Source: Bacteroidales bacterium (GTDB lineage: Bacteria; Bacteroidota; Bacteroidia; Bacteroidales; UBA932). Taken from it: a stretch of 42,454 nt of DNA. The notes beneath the pieces are model-generated. The model was not told where the DNA came from, ran no database searches, and saw nothing but the letters and a program-made list of their open reading frames with translations. Location of the stretch: the NCBI GenBank assembly GCA_017519185.1, contig JAFWSX010000034.1, positions 1 to 42,454 on the forward strand. The letters are read 5' to 3'. Of this stretch, positions 16,877 through 25,715 are shown one piece after another. Position numbers and translations under genes: made by a program. The first letter of the stretch is position 1, and every line of letters begins with the position of its first letter.

Positions 16877-17826
16877 CTGCGTCTGTCAATTTCAGGATCG
16901 TACTCGTTTACATGCTGGTAGGCATAGCTCAGGTCGACCCCGAACAGGATGTCGAACCAGCACAGGTTAAGCCACATCATATATAGCGGAATTGCAGCCA
17001 CGGCTCCGTAAACTGCGTTGAGCCTTGTCACTACAATCTGTGTTTCCAGATAGAAATATTGTATCACGACGAAGCCCAGGGCTGAAACCAGGGCTGCCTT
17101 GAGGCAGGCCGTGTATTTGACCTTTGCGTGCGGAATGAACTTGTACATCACCGAGATGACCAGCACGGCCAGTCCGTAGAACAAGATCCAGAAGAGCTTC
17201 GACGTAACGAAGTTCACGAGCTTGGATCCTCCGAAGAATCCTATGAACCTGGTGAAGTAAGTCGCTCCGTAGAAGAACATCACCAGCACAAAAGGGGAGA
17301 GGATCAGGATGCCGATGCACACGAGGAAGCGGCGCAGTATGTTGGCGGACTTGCCTACATCCCAGATGTGGTTGAAAGAATTCTCCACGCAAAGCATCAT
17401 CCACAACACCAGCCATATGAACGTCAGGGAGCTCACCAGTCCGAAACCGCCGCCTGAGGCCATATTGACAATGTTGTTGGCCCATCCCAGCACCATGTCT
17501 CCCATCTCCTGGTTGTTGATGAACAGGCCTGAGATGATTTCGGTCAGCAGGTTCAGGAGTCCGAAATTGCTGGCGATGATAAGGATGACGGCCAGCAGCG
17601 GCACGGTGGCCATCGTGGTGAAGAAACTGAGGGCCACTGCCTCTCTTCCACATCTCAATGACTGGAAGTGGCGGTGGGTTATGAGTATGATTTTCAGGTG
17701 CTTGTAGAGTTTGCCACGCTTGGGGCTCACGCCGGCGAGGTCGACATTCCATATTCCTTCGCCCAGAAAGTGGGAGATGGACCTCGTTACTGACTTAACC
17801 CTGTTGACAAAACTCATGCTCGTCAT
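16873..17826 (-). CDS. YihY/BrkB family inner-membrane protein
   Basis: This 317-residue protein has a cytoplasmic N-terminal region of about 60 residues, then roughly six membrane helices. Family landmarks are RCGREAVALSFFTTMATVPLLAV near residue 60, the GGGFGLVSSLTFIWLVLWMM stretch and the NLCWFDILFGVDLSYAYQH end. Members were once called RNase BN, wrongly; they are now regarded as YihY/UPF0761 membrane proteins of uncertain role, possibly transporters. It overlaps both ligA and rsh by 4 nt (ATGA type), so it lies inside a coupled operon. An internal ATG three codons in is an alternative start. Confidence 0.85.
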   Translation of the reverse strand: MTSMSFVNRVKSVTRSISHFLGEGIWNVDLAGVSPKRGKLYKHLKIILITHRHFQSLRCGREAVALSFFTTMATVPLLAVILIIASNFGLLNLLTEIISGLFINNQEMGDMVLGWANNIVNMASGGGFGLVSSLTFIWLVLWMMLCVENSFNHIWDVGKSANILRRFLVCIGILILSPFVLVMFFYGATYFTRFIGFFGGSKLVNFVTSKLFWILFYGLAVLVISVMYKFIPHAKVKYTACLKAALVSALGFVVIQYFYLETQIVVTRLNAVYGAVAAIPLYMMWLNLCWFDILFGVDLSYAYQHVNEYDPEIDRRR

Positions 17827-19862
17827 TCAACCAATGCCCTGAGCTGTTCCTCAGTTATTATCTTAGTGCCGAGCTTCTCGGCTTTCTTCAATTTTTCCGC
17901 TCCGGGGGCTTCGCCGGTCACCAGGTAGCTTGTATGCCCGCTCACCGATGAAGTCGTCTTTCCTCCGTGGCTCTCGATGAACTGCTTGATTTCGTCCCTC
18001 GAGACGGAGAAAACTCCGGAAACTACAAAGATACCACCTGAAAGCGTATTTGATACTTTTTTCGTCTTTTCCTGCTCGAATTTCAGCCCTGCGGCCCTGA
18101 GTTTTTCCACCTGCTCCCTGTTCACGGGGTCGGCGAACCACTTTATGATGGAATCGGCCATAATGTCTCCGACTTCATCTATCTGCACTAGAGCGTCCCT
18201 GTCGGCGGCCATTATTGCGTCGATGCTGCCGAAATGGGCGGTCAGCAGCTTGGCGTTGGCTTCGCCTACGTGGCGTATTCCAAGAGCGTAGAACACTCTG
18301 TTGAACGGGACGGACTTTGACTTTTCGAGGCTGGCGAGCAGATTCTCTGCAGATCGGTCCTTCCAGCCGTCGAGAGAGACCAGCTGCTCTTTGGTGAGCG
18401 AGTATAGGTCGCTGAGATGACGGATGTAGCCCTTTTCGTAGAGCTGGTCTATAGTGGCTTCTCCGGCAAGGATATCCATCGCCTTGCGGGATATGAAATG
18501 TACGAAACCGGACTTGATCTGGACCGGGCAGTTGTTGCTGTTGGGGCAGTAATGCTTTGCCTGGCCTTCGTCCCTTACGAGTTCCGCACCGCAGTCGGGG
18601 CAGTATCTGGGGAAGACAGGCACGGTGGCGTGCGCGGGACGTTTGGCGAGGTCGACCTCGGTGATCTTGGGAATGATCTCGCCTCCCTTCTCAACATAGA
18701 CGAAGTCGCCGATCCTGATGTCGAGCAGGTCCATCTGGTCCTTGTTGTGCAGCGAAGCACGCTTCACTATGGTGCCTGAGAGTGGAACCGGGTCCAGGTT
18801 GGCTACAGGAGTGATGGCTCCGGTGCGGCCCACCTGGTAGTCTATGCTCAGCAGTTCAGTGAGAGCCCTGTCGGGCTTGAACTTGTAGGCCGTGGCCCAG
18901 CGCGGGGACTTGGCCGTATAGCCCAGCTTTTTCTGCCAGTCGAGACGGTTGACTTTGATGACGATGCCGTCTATCGGGAACGGAAGTTTCCTTCGTTCCG
19001 TATCCCAGTAATCAATATAGTTGTATACTTCCTCGATGCTGTCCACCACTCTGGAGTGCTCCGAGACGGGCAGCCCCCACGACTTTGCGGCAGCTATGGC
19101 CTCGGAATGGGTGGAGAAGGGGAGGTTTTCGCCGAGCATATGGTAGAGCACGCAGGCAAGCCCTCTTGTGGCGACTTCTCCGCTGTCCTGGAGCTTCAGT
19201 GAACCTGAGGCGGCATTGCGGGGATTCGCGAAAGGACGCTCGTCGATTTCTTCCCTTTCGGCATTGAGGCGGTTGAATGCCTCGAAAGGCATATATATCT
19301 CACCGCGTATCTCAAACTCGTCGGGGTAGGAATCGCCTGCGAGAGTTTGCGGGATGGACTTGATGGTAAGCATGTTGGCCGTCACGTCATCACCCTTGAC
19401 TCCGTCGCCGCGGGTCACCGCGTATGCCAGTCTGCCGTTTTTGTAGGTAAGGCATATCGCAGTGCCGTCGAACTTCAGCTCGCAGCTGTAGCAGCAGGGC
19501 TCCTGGACGGTTTTTGCGATGCGATCGCTGAACTCGGACAGTTCTTCGCGGCTGTAGGTGTTCCCCAGCGACAGCATCGGATATCTGTGCGTGCGTGTAG
19601 CAAATTCAAAAACTTTTCTTTCGTTTCCGGATTCTGACGGGGCCTTTGCAATGTCGCTTCCGACCTTGACGGTAGGGGAGTCCGGCGATGCGAATTCAGG
19701 AAACATCTTCTCGAGAGAGGCAAGCTCCTGAAGCATCAGGTCGAATTCAAAATCAGAGATGACAGGAGCGTTCAGGACATAATAATTGTAGTTGTGTCCG
19801 TTGATTTCCTTGCGGAGCTGCTCAATCCGCTCCTTCGCTGCTGATTTTGTAATTTTAGACAT
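17823..19862 (-). CDS. ligA: NAD-dependent DNA ligase
   Basis: LigA seals nicks in replication and repair using NAD+. All domains of the 679-residue protein are present. The Ia domain (HNYNYYVLN) comes first, then adenylation with Lys130 in ELKFDGTAI. The OB fold has VGRTGAITPVANL. The zinc finger has CPDCGAEL and a second Cys pair in CPNSNNCPVQ. Helix-hairpin-helix repeats (ALGIRHVGEANAKLL and IDEVGDIMADSI) and a C-terminal BRCT domain (about 600-679, GGKTTSSVSGHTSYLVTGEAPG) complete it. The ATG at 19862 follows a TATCTTTG element by 10 nt. It is the first gene of the minus-strand operon leading to ispG and is divergent from pfk. Confidence 0.96.
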   Translation of the reverse strand: MSKITKSAAKERIEQLRKEINGHNYNYYVLNAPVISDFEFDLMLQELASLEKMFPEFASPDSPTVKVGSDIAKAPSESGNERKVFEFATRTHRYPMLSLGNTYSREELSEFSDRIAKTVQEPCCYSCELKFDGTAICLTYKNGRLAYAVTRGDGVKGDDVTANMLTIKSIPQTLAGDSYPDEFEIRGEIYMPFEAFNRLNAEREEIDERPFANPRNAASGSLKLQDSGEVATRGLACVLYHMLGENLPFSTHSEAIAAAKSWGLPVSEHSRVVDSIEEVYNYIDYWDTERRKLPFPIDGIVIKVNRLDWQKKLGYTAKSPRWATAYKFKPDRALTELLSIDYQVGRTGAITPVANLDPVPLSGTIVKRASLHNKDQMDLLDIRIGDFVYVEKGGEIIPKITEVDLAKRPAHATVPVFPRYCPDCGAELVRDEGQAKHYCPNSNNCPVQIKSGFVHFISRKAMDILAGEATIDQLYEKGYIRHLSDLYSLTKEQLVSLDGWKDRSAENLLASLEKSKSVPFNRVFYALGIRHVGEANAKLLTAHFGSIDAIMAADRDALVQIDEVGDIMADSIIKWFADPVNREQVEKLRAAGLKFEQEKTKKVSNTLSGGIFVVSGVFSVSRDEIKQFIESHGGKTTSSVSGHTSYLVTGEAPGAEKLKKAEKLGTKIITEEQLRALVE

Positions 19863-19869
19863 GGCAATG

Positions 19870-19901
19870 TTGCAAAGATAGTCTATTTTTTCTTACTTTT
19901 G
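19870..19901 (+). promoter_or_regulatory. pfk promoter
   Basis: TTG at 19870-19872 and TACTTTTG at 19894-19901, 21 nt apart, match the Bacteroidetes -33/-7 promoter. The leader to the pfk ATG at 19988 would be about 80 nt. Confidence 0.65.
19873..19880 (-). promoter_or_regulatory. ligA promoter -7 element
   Basis: CAAAGATA reads TATCTTTG on the minus strand. It lies 10 nt before the ligA ATG and overlaps the region of the divergent pfk -33 element, so the two promoters may compete. Confidence 0.5.
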
Positions 19902-19987
19902 ACCCCTGTTTGAGGTGGGTAAACAGTTTCGCAAACTCACCGAAATCGTATAAAATATTTAGACAGCAAAACAATAAAAGAAACAGT

Positions 19988-21229
19988 ATGAAAGATTCCA
20001 TTATTATTCTCACAGGCGGCGGCCCCGCACCAGGAATGAACACAGTAGTAGGTACCATCACACAGGCATTTGTAGCACGGGGCTACAGAGTGATCGGATT
20101 GCACGGAGGTTATGAAGGATTGTTCCGTAATGACGCCGAAATAGAGGAGATGGATTTCAAGAAAGCTGACAATATCTTCAACAGGGGCGGTTCTTATCTC
20201 CGCATGAGCCGTTTCAAACCCACCCAGGAAGATTTTGACAACAATTTCAACCTGAAACTTTTCCAGGACAACAATATAAAGCTTCTGGTCACCGTGGGCG
20301 GCGACGACACTGCATCTACTGCCAACAGGATCGCCAAGTTCCTCGTGTCAAAGCACTATCCCATCAAGAACATCCACGTTCCCAAGACCATCGACAACGA
20401 CCTTCCGCTTCCCGCCAACACTCCGACCTTTGGATTCAACTCAGCCAAGGCTGAAGGCGCTCACGTCGCAACAACCGTTTACGAGGACGCCCGCACTTCT
20501 GGAAACTGGTTCATCGTCAGCCTTATGGGCCGCAGCGCAGGTCACCTTGCACTCCACGTAGGCGCAAGCTGCCACTATCCGATGATCATCATCCCTGAGA
20601 TGTTCAACAAGACCCAGATCACTGTCGACAAGATCGTCCGCCTCGGCGTTTCTGCTATCCTCAAACGCAAGGTGCTCGGCATCCGCTACGGCGGCATCGT
20701 CGTTTCTGAAGGTGTATTCCACGAGCTCAACGACGAGGAGCTCAAGGCCACCGGCATCAAGTTCACCTACGACGAGCACGGCCACCCCGAGCTTGGCAAG
20801 ATCTCAAAGGCTCAGCTCTTCAGCGAGCTCATCGAGATGAAGATGAAGGAGCTCGGCATCAAGCTCAAGACCCGTCCCATCGAGATCGGTTACGACATTC
20901 GCTGCCAGACTCCCATCGCATACGACCTTATGTACTGCTCACAGCTTGGCTGTGGAGTTTATGATCTCTTCGCACGCGGCGAGACAGGATGTATGGTATA
21001 TGTAGACACCACCGGAAAGGTAACTCCTCTTTACCTGAAAGACCTCCAGGATCCCACCACCGGCAAGATTCCGCCGCGCAGGGTTGACATCGAGGGCGAG
21101 ATGGCCAAAGGCATCTACAACCACATCGCACAGTACATTACCGAGGATGACTACGAGGCTGCAAAACAGTTCGTCAAGAACCCTGAGGAATACGATTTCT
21201 TCAAGATCCTCAACTGGCCGTCATTCTGA
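19988..21229 (+). CDS. pfkA: 6-phosphofructokinase, PPi-dependent type
   Basis: This 413-residue enzyme phosphorylates fructose 6-phosphate. The family core includes LTGGGPAPGMN (residues 9-18), VGGDDTAS (103-110), PKTIDNDLP (132-140), SLMGRSAGHLAL and IGYDIRCQTP. GGDDT in place of GGDGS, with Lys133 in PKTIDND instead of Gly, are the changes that mark pyrophosphate-using rather than ATP-using enzymes, so a reversible PPi-dependent reaction is the best reading. The frame is open 26 codons further upstream, but that part is in the leader and lacks conservation; the ATG at 19988 follows an A-rich stretch as is usual here. The stop overlaps the convergent amylase gene by 9 nt. Its terminator lies inside that gene (21308-21339). 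Confidence 0.93.
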   Translation: MKDSIIILTGGGPAPGMNTVVGTITQAFVARGYRVIGLHGGYEGLFRNDAEIEEMDFKKADNIFNRGGSYLRMSRFKPTQEDFDNNFNLKLFQDNNIKLLVTVGGDDTASTANRIAKFLVSKHYPIKNIHVPKTIDNDLPLPANTPTFGFNSAKAEGAHVATTVYEDARTSGNWFIVSLMGRSAGHLALHVGASCHYPMIIIPEMFNKTQITVDKIVRLGVSAILKRKVLGIRYGGIVVSEGVFHELNDEELKATGIKFTYDEHGHPELGKISKAQLFSELIEMKMKELGIKLKTRPIEIGYDIRCQTPIAYDLMYCSQLGCGVYDLFARGETGCMVYVDTTGKVTPLYLKDLQDPTTGKIPPRRVDIEGEMAKGIYNHIAQYITEDDYEAAKQFVKNPEEYDFFKILNWPSF

Positions 21230-22705
21230 TAGTAGCACAGTATAATCGAAAGGGTTCAGGCTGATCGGCTCTTCGAACTTCTGAACCCTTGAGACTCCGA
21301 AATAATCATAAGCATCCTTCGGGATGCTTATTTTTATTTGTCTCACGGTGTCGGAGAAGTTTGCCGCCACAAGGGCTACGCGTCCTTCCAGGCCGCGCAT
21401 AAATGTGAACACGCGCTGAGCGTCGAAGCACTCTGAGGAAGGGTTGGCATACATCAGGTCGTAGGTCCTTCCTTTAGCGAAAATGTCGCTGACGGCCAGT
21501 GCAGTGAGCTGTCTGTATCTCTCGTGGACTTCTTCCTGCAGATCTTTCGGAGTGTCCCGCCAGGTGAGGGTGCAGAAATCGAAGATCGACGTGCGGCCGT
21601 CCTGTCCGCTGTAGCCTTCGCTGGCCATTCCGCGCTCTCCGTATTCCTGCCCGCAGTAGATCATGAAAGGAGCCGTGTTGAACAACATCGAAACTGCAAG
21701 AGGGGCGAAGGCCTTCCTGGCGTCCCCAAGGAAAAAGTCAGAAGCTATGCGCTGCTCGTCGTGGTTTTCCAGGAAATTGAGCATCCTGTGCTGGAGCGAA
21801 CCCAGGAACTGCCATTCGTCAGTCAGCCAGTATGCAGGCTCGCGGTATGTGCTTATGGCCTTGAGGGCGTCGTAGAAGCCAGATTTGTCATAAAGATAGT
21901 TGAATCCGGCGGCCGCATATTTGATGTAGTTCCGCTTGTCGTAGACTTCGGCGATGAAGAATGTTCCGGGATGCTGCTTCTTGACGTTGTCAATGGCCCA
22001 TTCGAAAAACTCCGGTGTTACAAGTTCGACCATGTCGCACCTGAACCCATCGACTCCCATATCCGCCCAGTAGAGCAGGATGTCGAGCATCTTGTCCCAG
22101 GTCATCCGGTAATTGTAGTTCAGTTTGACTGTGTCGTACCAGTCTGTTATACCCGGATGCCTCGAGAAACAGTCGTTGCCCGTCGCAAGAGCGGGGTCTT
22201 CCTTGTACAGTTCGCGGCCGGCGATGTTGTAGGGCAGCTCCAGCGGCCCGTCAAGAGGGAAGAAGTTGGCCTGGGTGAAGTTGTTTCTCTTTGAATTGTA
22301 GCTTCTTGCCACGTGGTTGGGTACAAAGTCGATCACAACCTTCAGCCCGGTCTTGTGCGTGCGTTCGATGAGCGCCTTGAATTCATCCAGCCTGTGCGCG
22401 GTGTCCACGGCAAGCTCCGGGGCTACGTCGTAATAGTCGCGTATCGCGTAGGGGCTGCCGGCCTTGCCCTTGACTATCGCCTGGCAGTCGGCAGGAAAGC
22501 CTTCGAACGAAGTTGCGGTCGAGTGGGCAATGATGCCGGTGTACCATATGGCTCCAAGTGAAAGGTCTTTAGCGAGGCTGTCGAGAAAGTCCTGTGTTAT
22601 GTCGTTGAACTTTCCGCTGCCGTTGGTCGCATAATCTCCCCCCGGGGTCCATTTCCTGTCACCCATAACCCTGATTAGCATCTGGTATAGTATGAATTTG
22701 GCCAT
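21221..22705 (-). CDS. Alpha-amylase family glycosidase (GH13), cytoplasmic
   Basis: This 494-residue enzyme has no signal peptide and begins FILYQMLIRV, a typical GH13 first strand. The four conserved regions are present: VIDFVPNHV (124-132), GFRCDMVEL with nucleophile Asp224, FIAEVYD with acid/base Glu253, and FLENHDEQR with His315-Asp316. A C-terminal beta domain follows (about 410-494). It likely acts on intracellular alpha-glucans or maltooligosaccharides; exact linkage and transglycosylation capacity cannot be read off. The gene starts 12 nt after the tamL stop, so the two are probably cotranscribed. Its 3' end overlaps the convergent pfk gene and contains, antisense, the pfk terminator. 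Confidence 0.88.
   Translation of the reverse strand: MAKFILYQMLIRVMGDRKWTPGGDYATNGSGKFNDITQDFLDSLAKDLSLGAIWYTGIIAHSTATSFEGFPADCQAIVKGKAGSPYAIRDYYDVAPELAVDTAHRLDEFKALIERTHKTGLKVVIDFVPNHVARSYNSKRNNFTQANFFPLDGPLELPYNIAGRELYKEDPALATGNDCFSRHPGITDWYDTVKLNYNYRMTWDKMLDILLYWADMGVDGFRCDMVELVTPEFFEWAIDNVKKQHPGTFFIAEVYDKRNYIKYAAAGFNYLYDKSGFYDALKAISTYREPAYWLTDEWQFLGSLQHRMLNFLENHDEQRIASDFFLGDARKAFAPLAVSMLFNTAPFMIYCGQEYGERGMASEGYSGQDGRTSIFDFCTLTWRDTPKDLQEEVHERYRQLTALAVSDIFAKGRTYDLMYANPSSECFDAQRVFTFMRGLEGRVALVAANFSDTVRQIKISIPKDAYDYFGVSRVQKFEEPISLNPFDYTVLLSE
21308..21339 (+). terminator. pfk terminator embedded antisense in the amylase gene
   Basis: ATAAGCATCC (21308-21317) pairs perfectly with GGATGCTTAT (21322-21331) around a TTCG tetraloop, followed by TTTTATTTG. 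This is a classic intrinsic terminator for the plus strand, about 80 nt after the pfk stop. On the minus strand the same bases encode the IPKDAYDYF part of the amylase. Confidence 0.8.
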
Positions 22706-22717
22706 AGCAGAGAGTTG

Positions 22718-24868
22718 TTAGAACGGATAGCCCACACCGAAGTGAATCGTGAATCCGTCCGGTTTGAACCACCGGTCAGGCCCCCTCCAGGCTTGGGCGG
22801 CAGGGTCATAGCCCTTGACACCGAGGTCGACCCTGATCACAAGCATCTGCAGGTCAGCCCTGATGCCGGCGCCCCAGCTCAATGCCGTAGATTTCAGCAT
22901 ATTTTTCCAGGTCAGGATGGCATTTTCGTTTTCGATGGTCTCCTTGTCCTCGGCGTAATGGGGGAGTTCCCAGATGTTACCCGCATCGACGAAAACGGCT
23001 CCCTTGATGATGTTGTATATGGGGAAACGAAGTTCCAGGTTGGCTTCAAGCTTCAGGTCACCGGTCTGGTTGGCGATGGTGAACGCCGTGTCGATAGGGG
23101 CCATTCCGGGACCTACGGTGCGTGAGTGCCAGCCCCTGAGGCTGTTGGCACCGCCGCCGTAGAAACGCTGCTCGAGGGGAAGGGCATTGGAGTTGCCGTA
23201 GGCATAGCCGAGTCCGCCGGCAATCCTTGCGGCCAGCGACACGTTGGGCGCGTTGCCGAAGAATGTCGTCTGGACCAGACTGATTTCGCCGCGGGCGTAT
23301 TGGGCATACGGCACGTTCAGCAGAAGGCTCTGGCCGGCGGCGTTCTGCTTCATCAGCGGATCGAGGGTGTTGAGCAGGTTGCCCGCCACATTTCCGGACA
23401 TACGCACGTAGAAATAGCTTTCCTTGGGATTGGTCGCCGTGTTGGTCGTGTAGTATGCGCTGATACCGCCTCCAATGTCGACGTGTGTCATATAGCTGTA
23501 CTGCAGGTAACTGCTGCTAAGGCTCTTGAAGAAAGTGGAGTCCATATCGTATACAGTCACCACATTGGCTCTGATGGGGGTCCATTCGACAGATATGTTG
23601 GAAGTGGGGCTGAAGCTGTATCCGTAGGATGAGGCTATTATGTTGCGGTCGTACTCGGGACGTTTCTGGTGATTGTATGACAGAAGTATGTTGGTCCTCG
23701 GAAGCACCGGGCCGGAGAACCATTTAGAAGGAGCGAACAGGAAACGCGGCAGTGACAGCGAGGTCGAAAGAGAGAATTCGTTGGTGAACGCCGGGTTGTT
23801 GAACATAAACTGCCAGTTGCCTCCTACAGCCATCGTGAAATACTCGCCGCCGCCGAACAGGTTCTTGTGAGAGTATGACACCGACGGGTTGACGCCGAAC
23901 AGGCCTGTTGAGTTGACGGATCCCTGCAGGTCGAAGCCGATGCTCTGGATCTTGGAAGGAGAGAGCAGGATTGCGCAGTCTACTGTCGAAGAATCCCTGG
24001 GGGTCATCTCGATGTTCACCGTGCTGAAGAGACGGTTGCTCGTGAAGCGGCTGTAGGTGTTGTTGATGCGGCTTTCGCTGTATGGAGAATTGGGCTCTAT
24101 ACGGTTGAGATACTTGAGAAAATTGCTTTTTACCTTAAGGTTTCCTTGAGGAACTACCGATACCGTCCCGATGTCATATCTGGTGTGGGGCCTGGCTGCT
24201 GAAGGGCTCTCATTTCGCGTGTAGTCCCTTAGCTCGACGTAGAGCAGGGCGCTGTCGGGAGTCGTAGTAGTGTCGGCGAAGAAGAAGAAATAGTTCTTGC
24301 TGAAGCCGTAATAGCCGTTGTCACGGAAAACCGAAGCCATCCTCTGCGACTCCAGTTCGAGGACCGATTCGGCAAGCCGGTCGCCTTGCTTGACCAGCGA
24401 CTTGGTCCGGTTCTTCGAGTAGATGTCGGCCATCACGCTGTCTGCGACATTGTAGCCGATTTCCTTCATAGGGAATTGCTTGCCTACAGTGACGGTGTAT
24501 ATGACATTGGCTTTCTTGCCTTCATAGACGGTTTTGGCTTCTGACTTGGAATTATAGAATCCCAGATATTCAAGCCTCTGGTTGATGGAACTGATGCTGG
24601 TTTCAACCTGTGTGGAATCGAATATGACCGGTTCTGCCTTCAGCACGCTGAAGCCTATGCCGGTGGACTTGGCGGGAGACTGTGAGATATATTTGCTGAG
24701 ATCAGAAGCCTTGACTTCCTTTGAATTGGTGATCACGACCTTGTTCTTCGCAAGATAGTGTTGTCCGTCAGGCACCATCTTGGCGAATCTGGCCGATGCG
24801 CACGACGAAAGGCACGCTATTGCAAGCGCTGCGACGGCAAGCAGAAGTGTGGTCCTGAGCGGCTTCAT
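22718..24868 (-). CDS. tamL: TamL: lipidated BamA/TamA family outer-membrane protein
   Basis: This 716-residue Omp85 protein has a lipoprotein signal (lipobox CLSSC, Cys23), unlike BamA. The Bacteroidetes TamA homologue TamL is known to be lipidated in this way. POTRA-like soluble domains occupy about residues 35-340. The 16-stranded barrel follows, with the conserved NSLRGW motif in the L6 region near residue 610 and a C-terminal FGVGYPF. Members insert or translocate outer-membrane proteins, in Bacteroidetes probably with TamB. The gene is divergent from a TrmH-like methyltransferase and followed 12 nt later by the GH13 gene. A TATATTTG element ends only 5 nt before the ATG, so the mRNA may be leaderless. 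Confidence 0.9.
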   Translation of the reverse strand: MKPLRTTLLLAVAALAIACLSSCASARFAKMVPDGQHYLAKNKVVITNSKEVKASDLSKYISQSPAKSTGIGFSVLKAEPVIFDSTQVETSISSINQRLEYLGFYNSKSEAKTVYEGKKANVIYTVTVGKQFPMKEIGYNVADSVMADIYSKNRTKSLVKQGDRLAESVLELESQRMASVFRDNGYYGFSKNYFFFFADTTTTPDSALLYVELRDYTRNESPSAARPHTRYDIGTVSVVPQGNLKVKSNFLKYLNRIEPNSPYSESRINNTYSRFTSNRLFSTVNIEMTPRDSSTVDCAILLSPSKIQSIGFDLQGSVNSTGLFGVNPSVSYSHKNLFGGGEYFTMAVGGNWQFMFNNPAFTNEFSLSTSLSLPRFLFAPSKWFSGPVLPRTNILLSYNHQKRPEYDRNIIASSYGYSFSPTSNISVEWTPIRANVVTVYDMDSTFFKSLSSSYLQYSYMTHVDIGGGISAYYTTNTATNPKESYFYVRMSGNVAGNLLNTLDPLMKQNAAGQSLLLNVPYAQYARGEISLVQTTFFGNAPNVSLAARIAGGLGYAYGNSNALPLEQRFYGGGANSLRGWHSRTVGPGMAPIDTAFTIANQTGDLKLEANLELRFPIYNIIKGAVFVDAGNIWELPHYAEDKETIENENAILTWKNMLKSTALSWGAGIRADLQMLVIRVDLGVKGYDPAAQAWRGPDRWFKPDGFTIHFGVGYPF

Positions 24869-24873
24869 TGATA

Positions 24874-24881
24874 CAAATATA
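24874..24881 (-). promoter_or_regulatory. tamL promoter -7 element
   Basis: CAAATATA reads TATATTTG on the minus strand. Only 5 nt separate its last G from the ATG, so the start of transcription should fall at or next to the start codon. Confidence 0.5.
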
Positions 24882-24893
24882 GATAAATAATCT

Positions 24894-24901
24894 TATTTTT
24901 G
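24894..24901 (+). promoter_or_regulatory. Promoter -7 element of the trmH-like operon
   Basis: TATTTTTG matches TAnnTTTG 20 nt before the ATG. A TTG at 24868-24870 is 23 nt upstream, slightly long for the -33 spacing. Confidence 0.5.
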
Positions 24902-24921
24902 TGTAAGCTTAAACACCTGCC

Positions 24922-25689
24922 ATGACCAATTCCGAGATCAAGCATATAAGCTCGCTCAAGAACAAAAAAGCGCGCTGCGAAGCGGGCGAGTTCGTGGTCG
25001 AGTCGGAGAAACTTGTGGTCGAAGCTATTGAGTCCGGATACGAAGTCAAACTCGTGTGTTACACCGGGCAGAACGTCGACCCAAAAATCGTTTCATACCC
25101 TTGCGCAGAAGCAGTTGACCAGAAGACGATGGACCGCATCAGCCTGCTCAGCAGCCCGTCCCCGGCCCTGGCCGTGGTAAGGATGCCGGCCGCCGGCACG
25201 GAGCCTGACATAGCAGCGCTTGCTTCAGACCCAGGCGTGCTCTGCCTCGCGCTTGACGGCGTGAGGGATCCTGGAAATCTCGGCACTATCATCCGTATCG
25301 CCGACTGGTTCGGCATCGACGCCGTGCTTGCATCACAGGACACCGTGGAACTTTATAACCCCAAGACCATACAGTCGACGATGGGCTCGATTTTCCGCAA
25401 GAAGGTGATCTATTGTGACCTGGTGGAAGCCGCAGCGATGTTTGCAGAACGCGGAGCGGCCGTCTATGGAACTTTCCTTGAAGGGGAGAATATCTATTCC
25501 CAGCAGCTGGACAGGCACGCTATGATTGTGATGGGGTCTGAATCATTCGGCATCAGGGACTATCTGGCCGGTTCAGTCACGAAGAAGTTGTTCATCCCGC
25601 CCTGGCCGGCAGGCGGATCGGGCTGCGAATCGCTGAATGTTTCGGCAGCCGCGGCTGTAGTTTGCAGCGAATTCAGAAGATTTTACTAA
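24922..25689 (+). CDS. TrmH/SpoU family RNA 2'-O-methyltransferase
   Basis: This 255-residue enzyme uses S-adenosylmethionine to methylate the ribose 2'-OH of rRNA or tRNA. An N-terminal substrate-binding domain (about 1-90, with KNKKARCEAGEFVVESEKLV) precedes the SPOUT knot domain. Its motifs are VRDPGNLGTIIRIADWFG (motif 1), IVMGSESFGI (motif 2) and CESLNVSAAAAVV (motif 3). The overall plan is that of the RlmB/23S methyltransferase group, but the target nucleotide cannot be read from sequence. The gene opens a plus-strand operon running to the Tat-exported isomerase, and is divergent from tamL, a pairing I believe is common in the group. Confidence 0.9.
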   Translation: MTNSEIKHISSLKNKKARCEAGEFVVESEKLVVEAIESGYEVKLVCYTGQNVDPKIVSYPCAEAVDQKTMDRISLLSSPSPALAVVRMPAAGTEPDIAALASDPGVLCLALDGVRDPGNLGTIIRIADWFGIDAVLASQDTVELYNPKTIQSTMGSIFRKKVIYCDLVEAAAMFAERGAAVYGTFLEGENIYSQQLDRHAMIVMGSESFGIRDYLAGSVTKKLFIPPWPAGGSGCESLNVSAAAAVVCSEFRRFY

Positions 25690-25715
25690 CTTAGTATGAT
25701 TCATTTTTTGGAATT

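Noticed and set aside
19910-19987. Upstream extension of pfk
   Set aside because: The 26 extra codons lie in the leader, lack the family's N-terminal conservation, and the ATG at 19988 begins exactly at the conserved strand.
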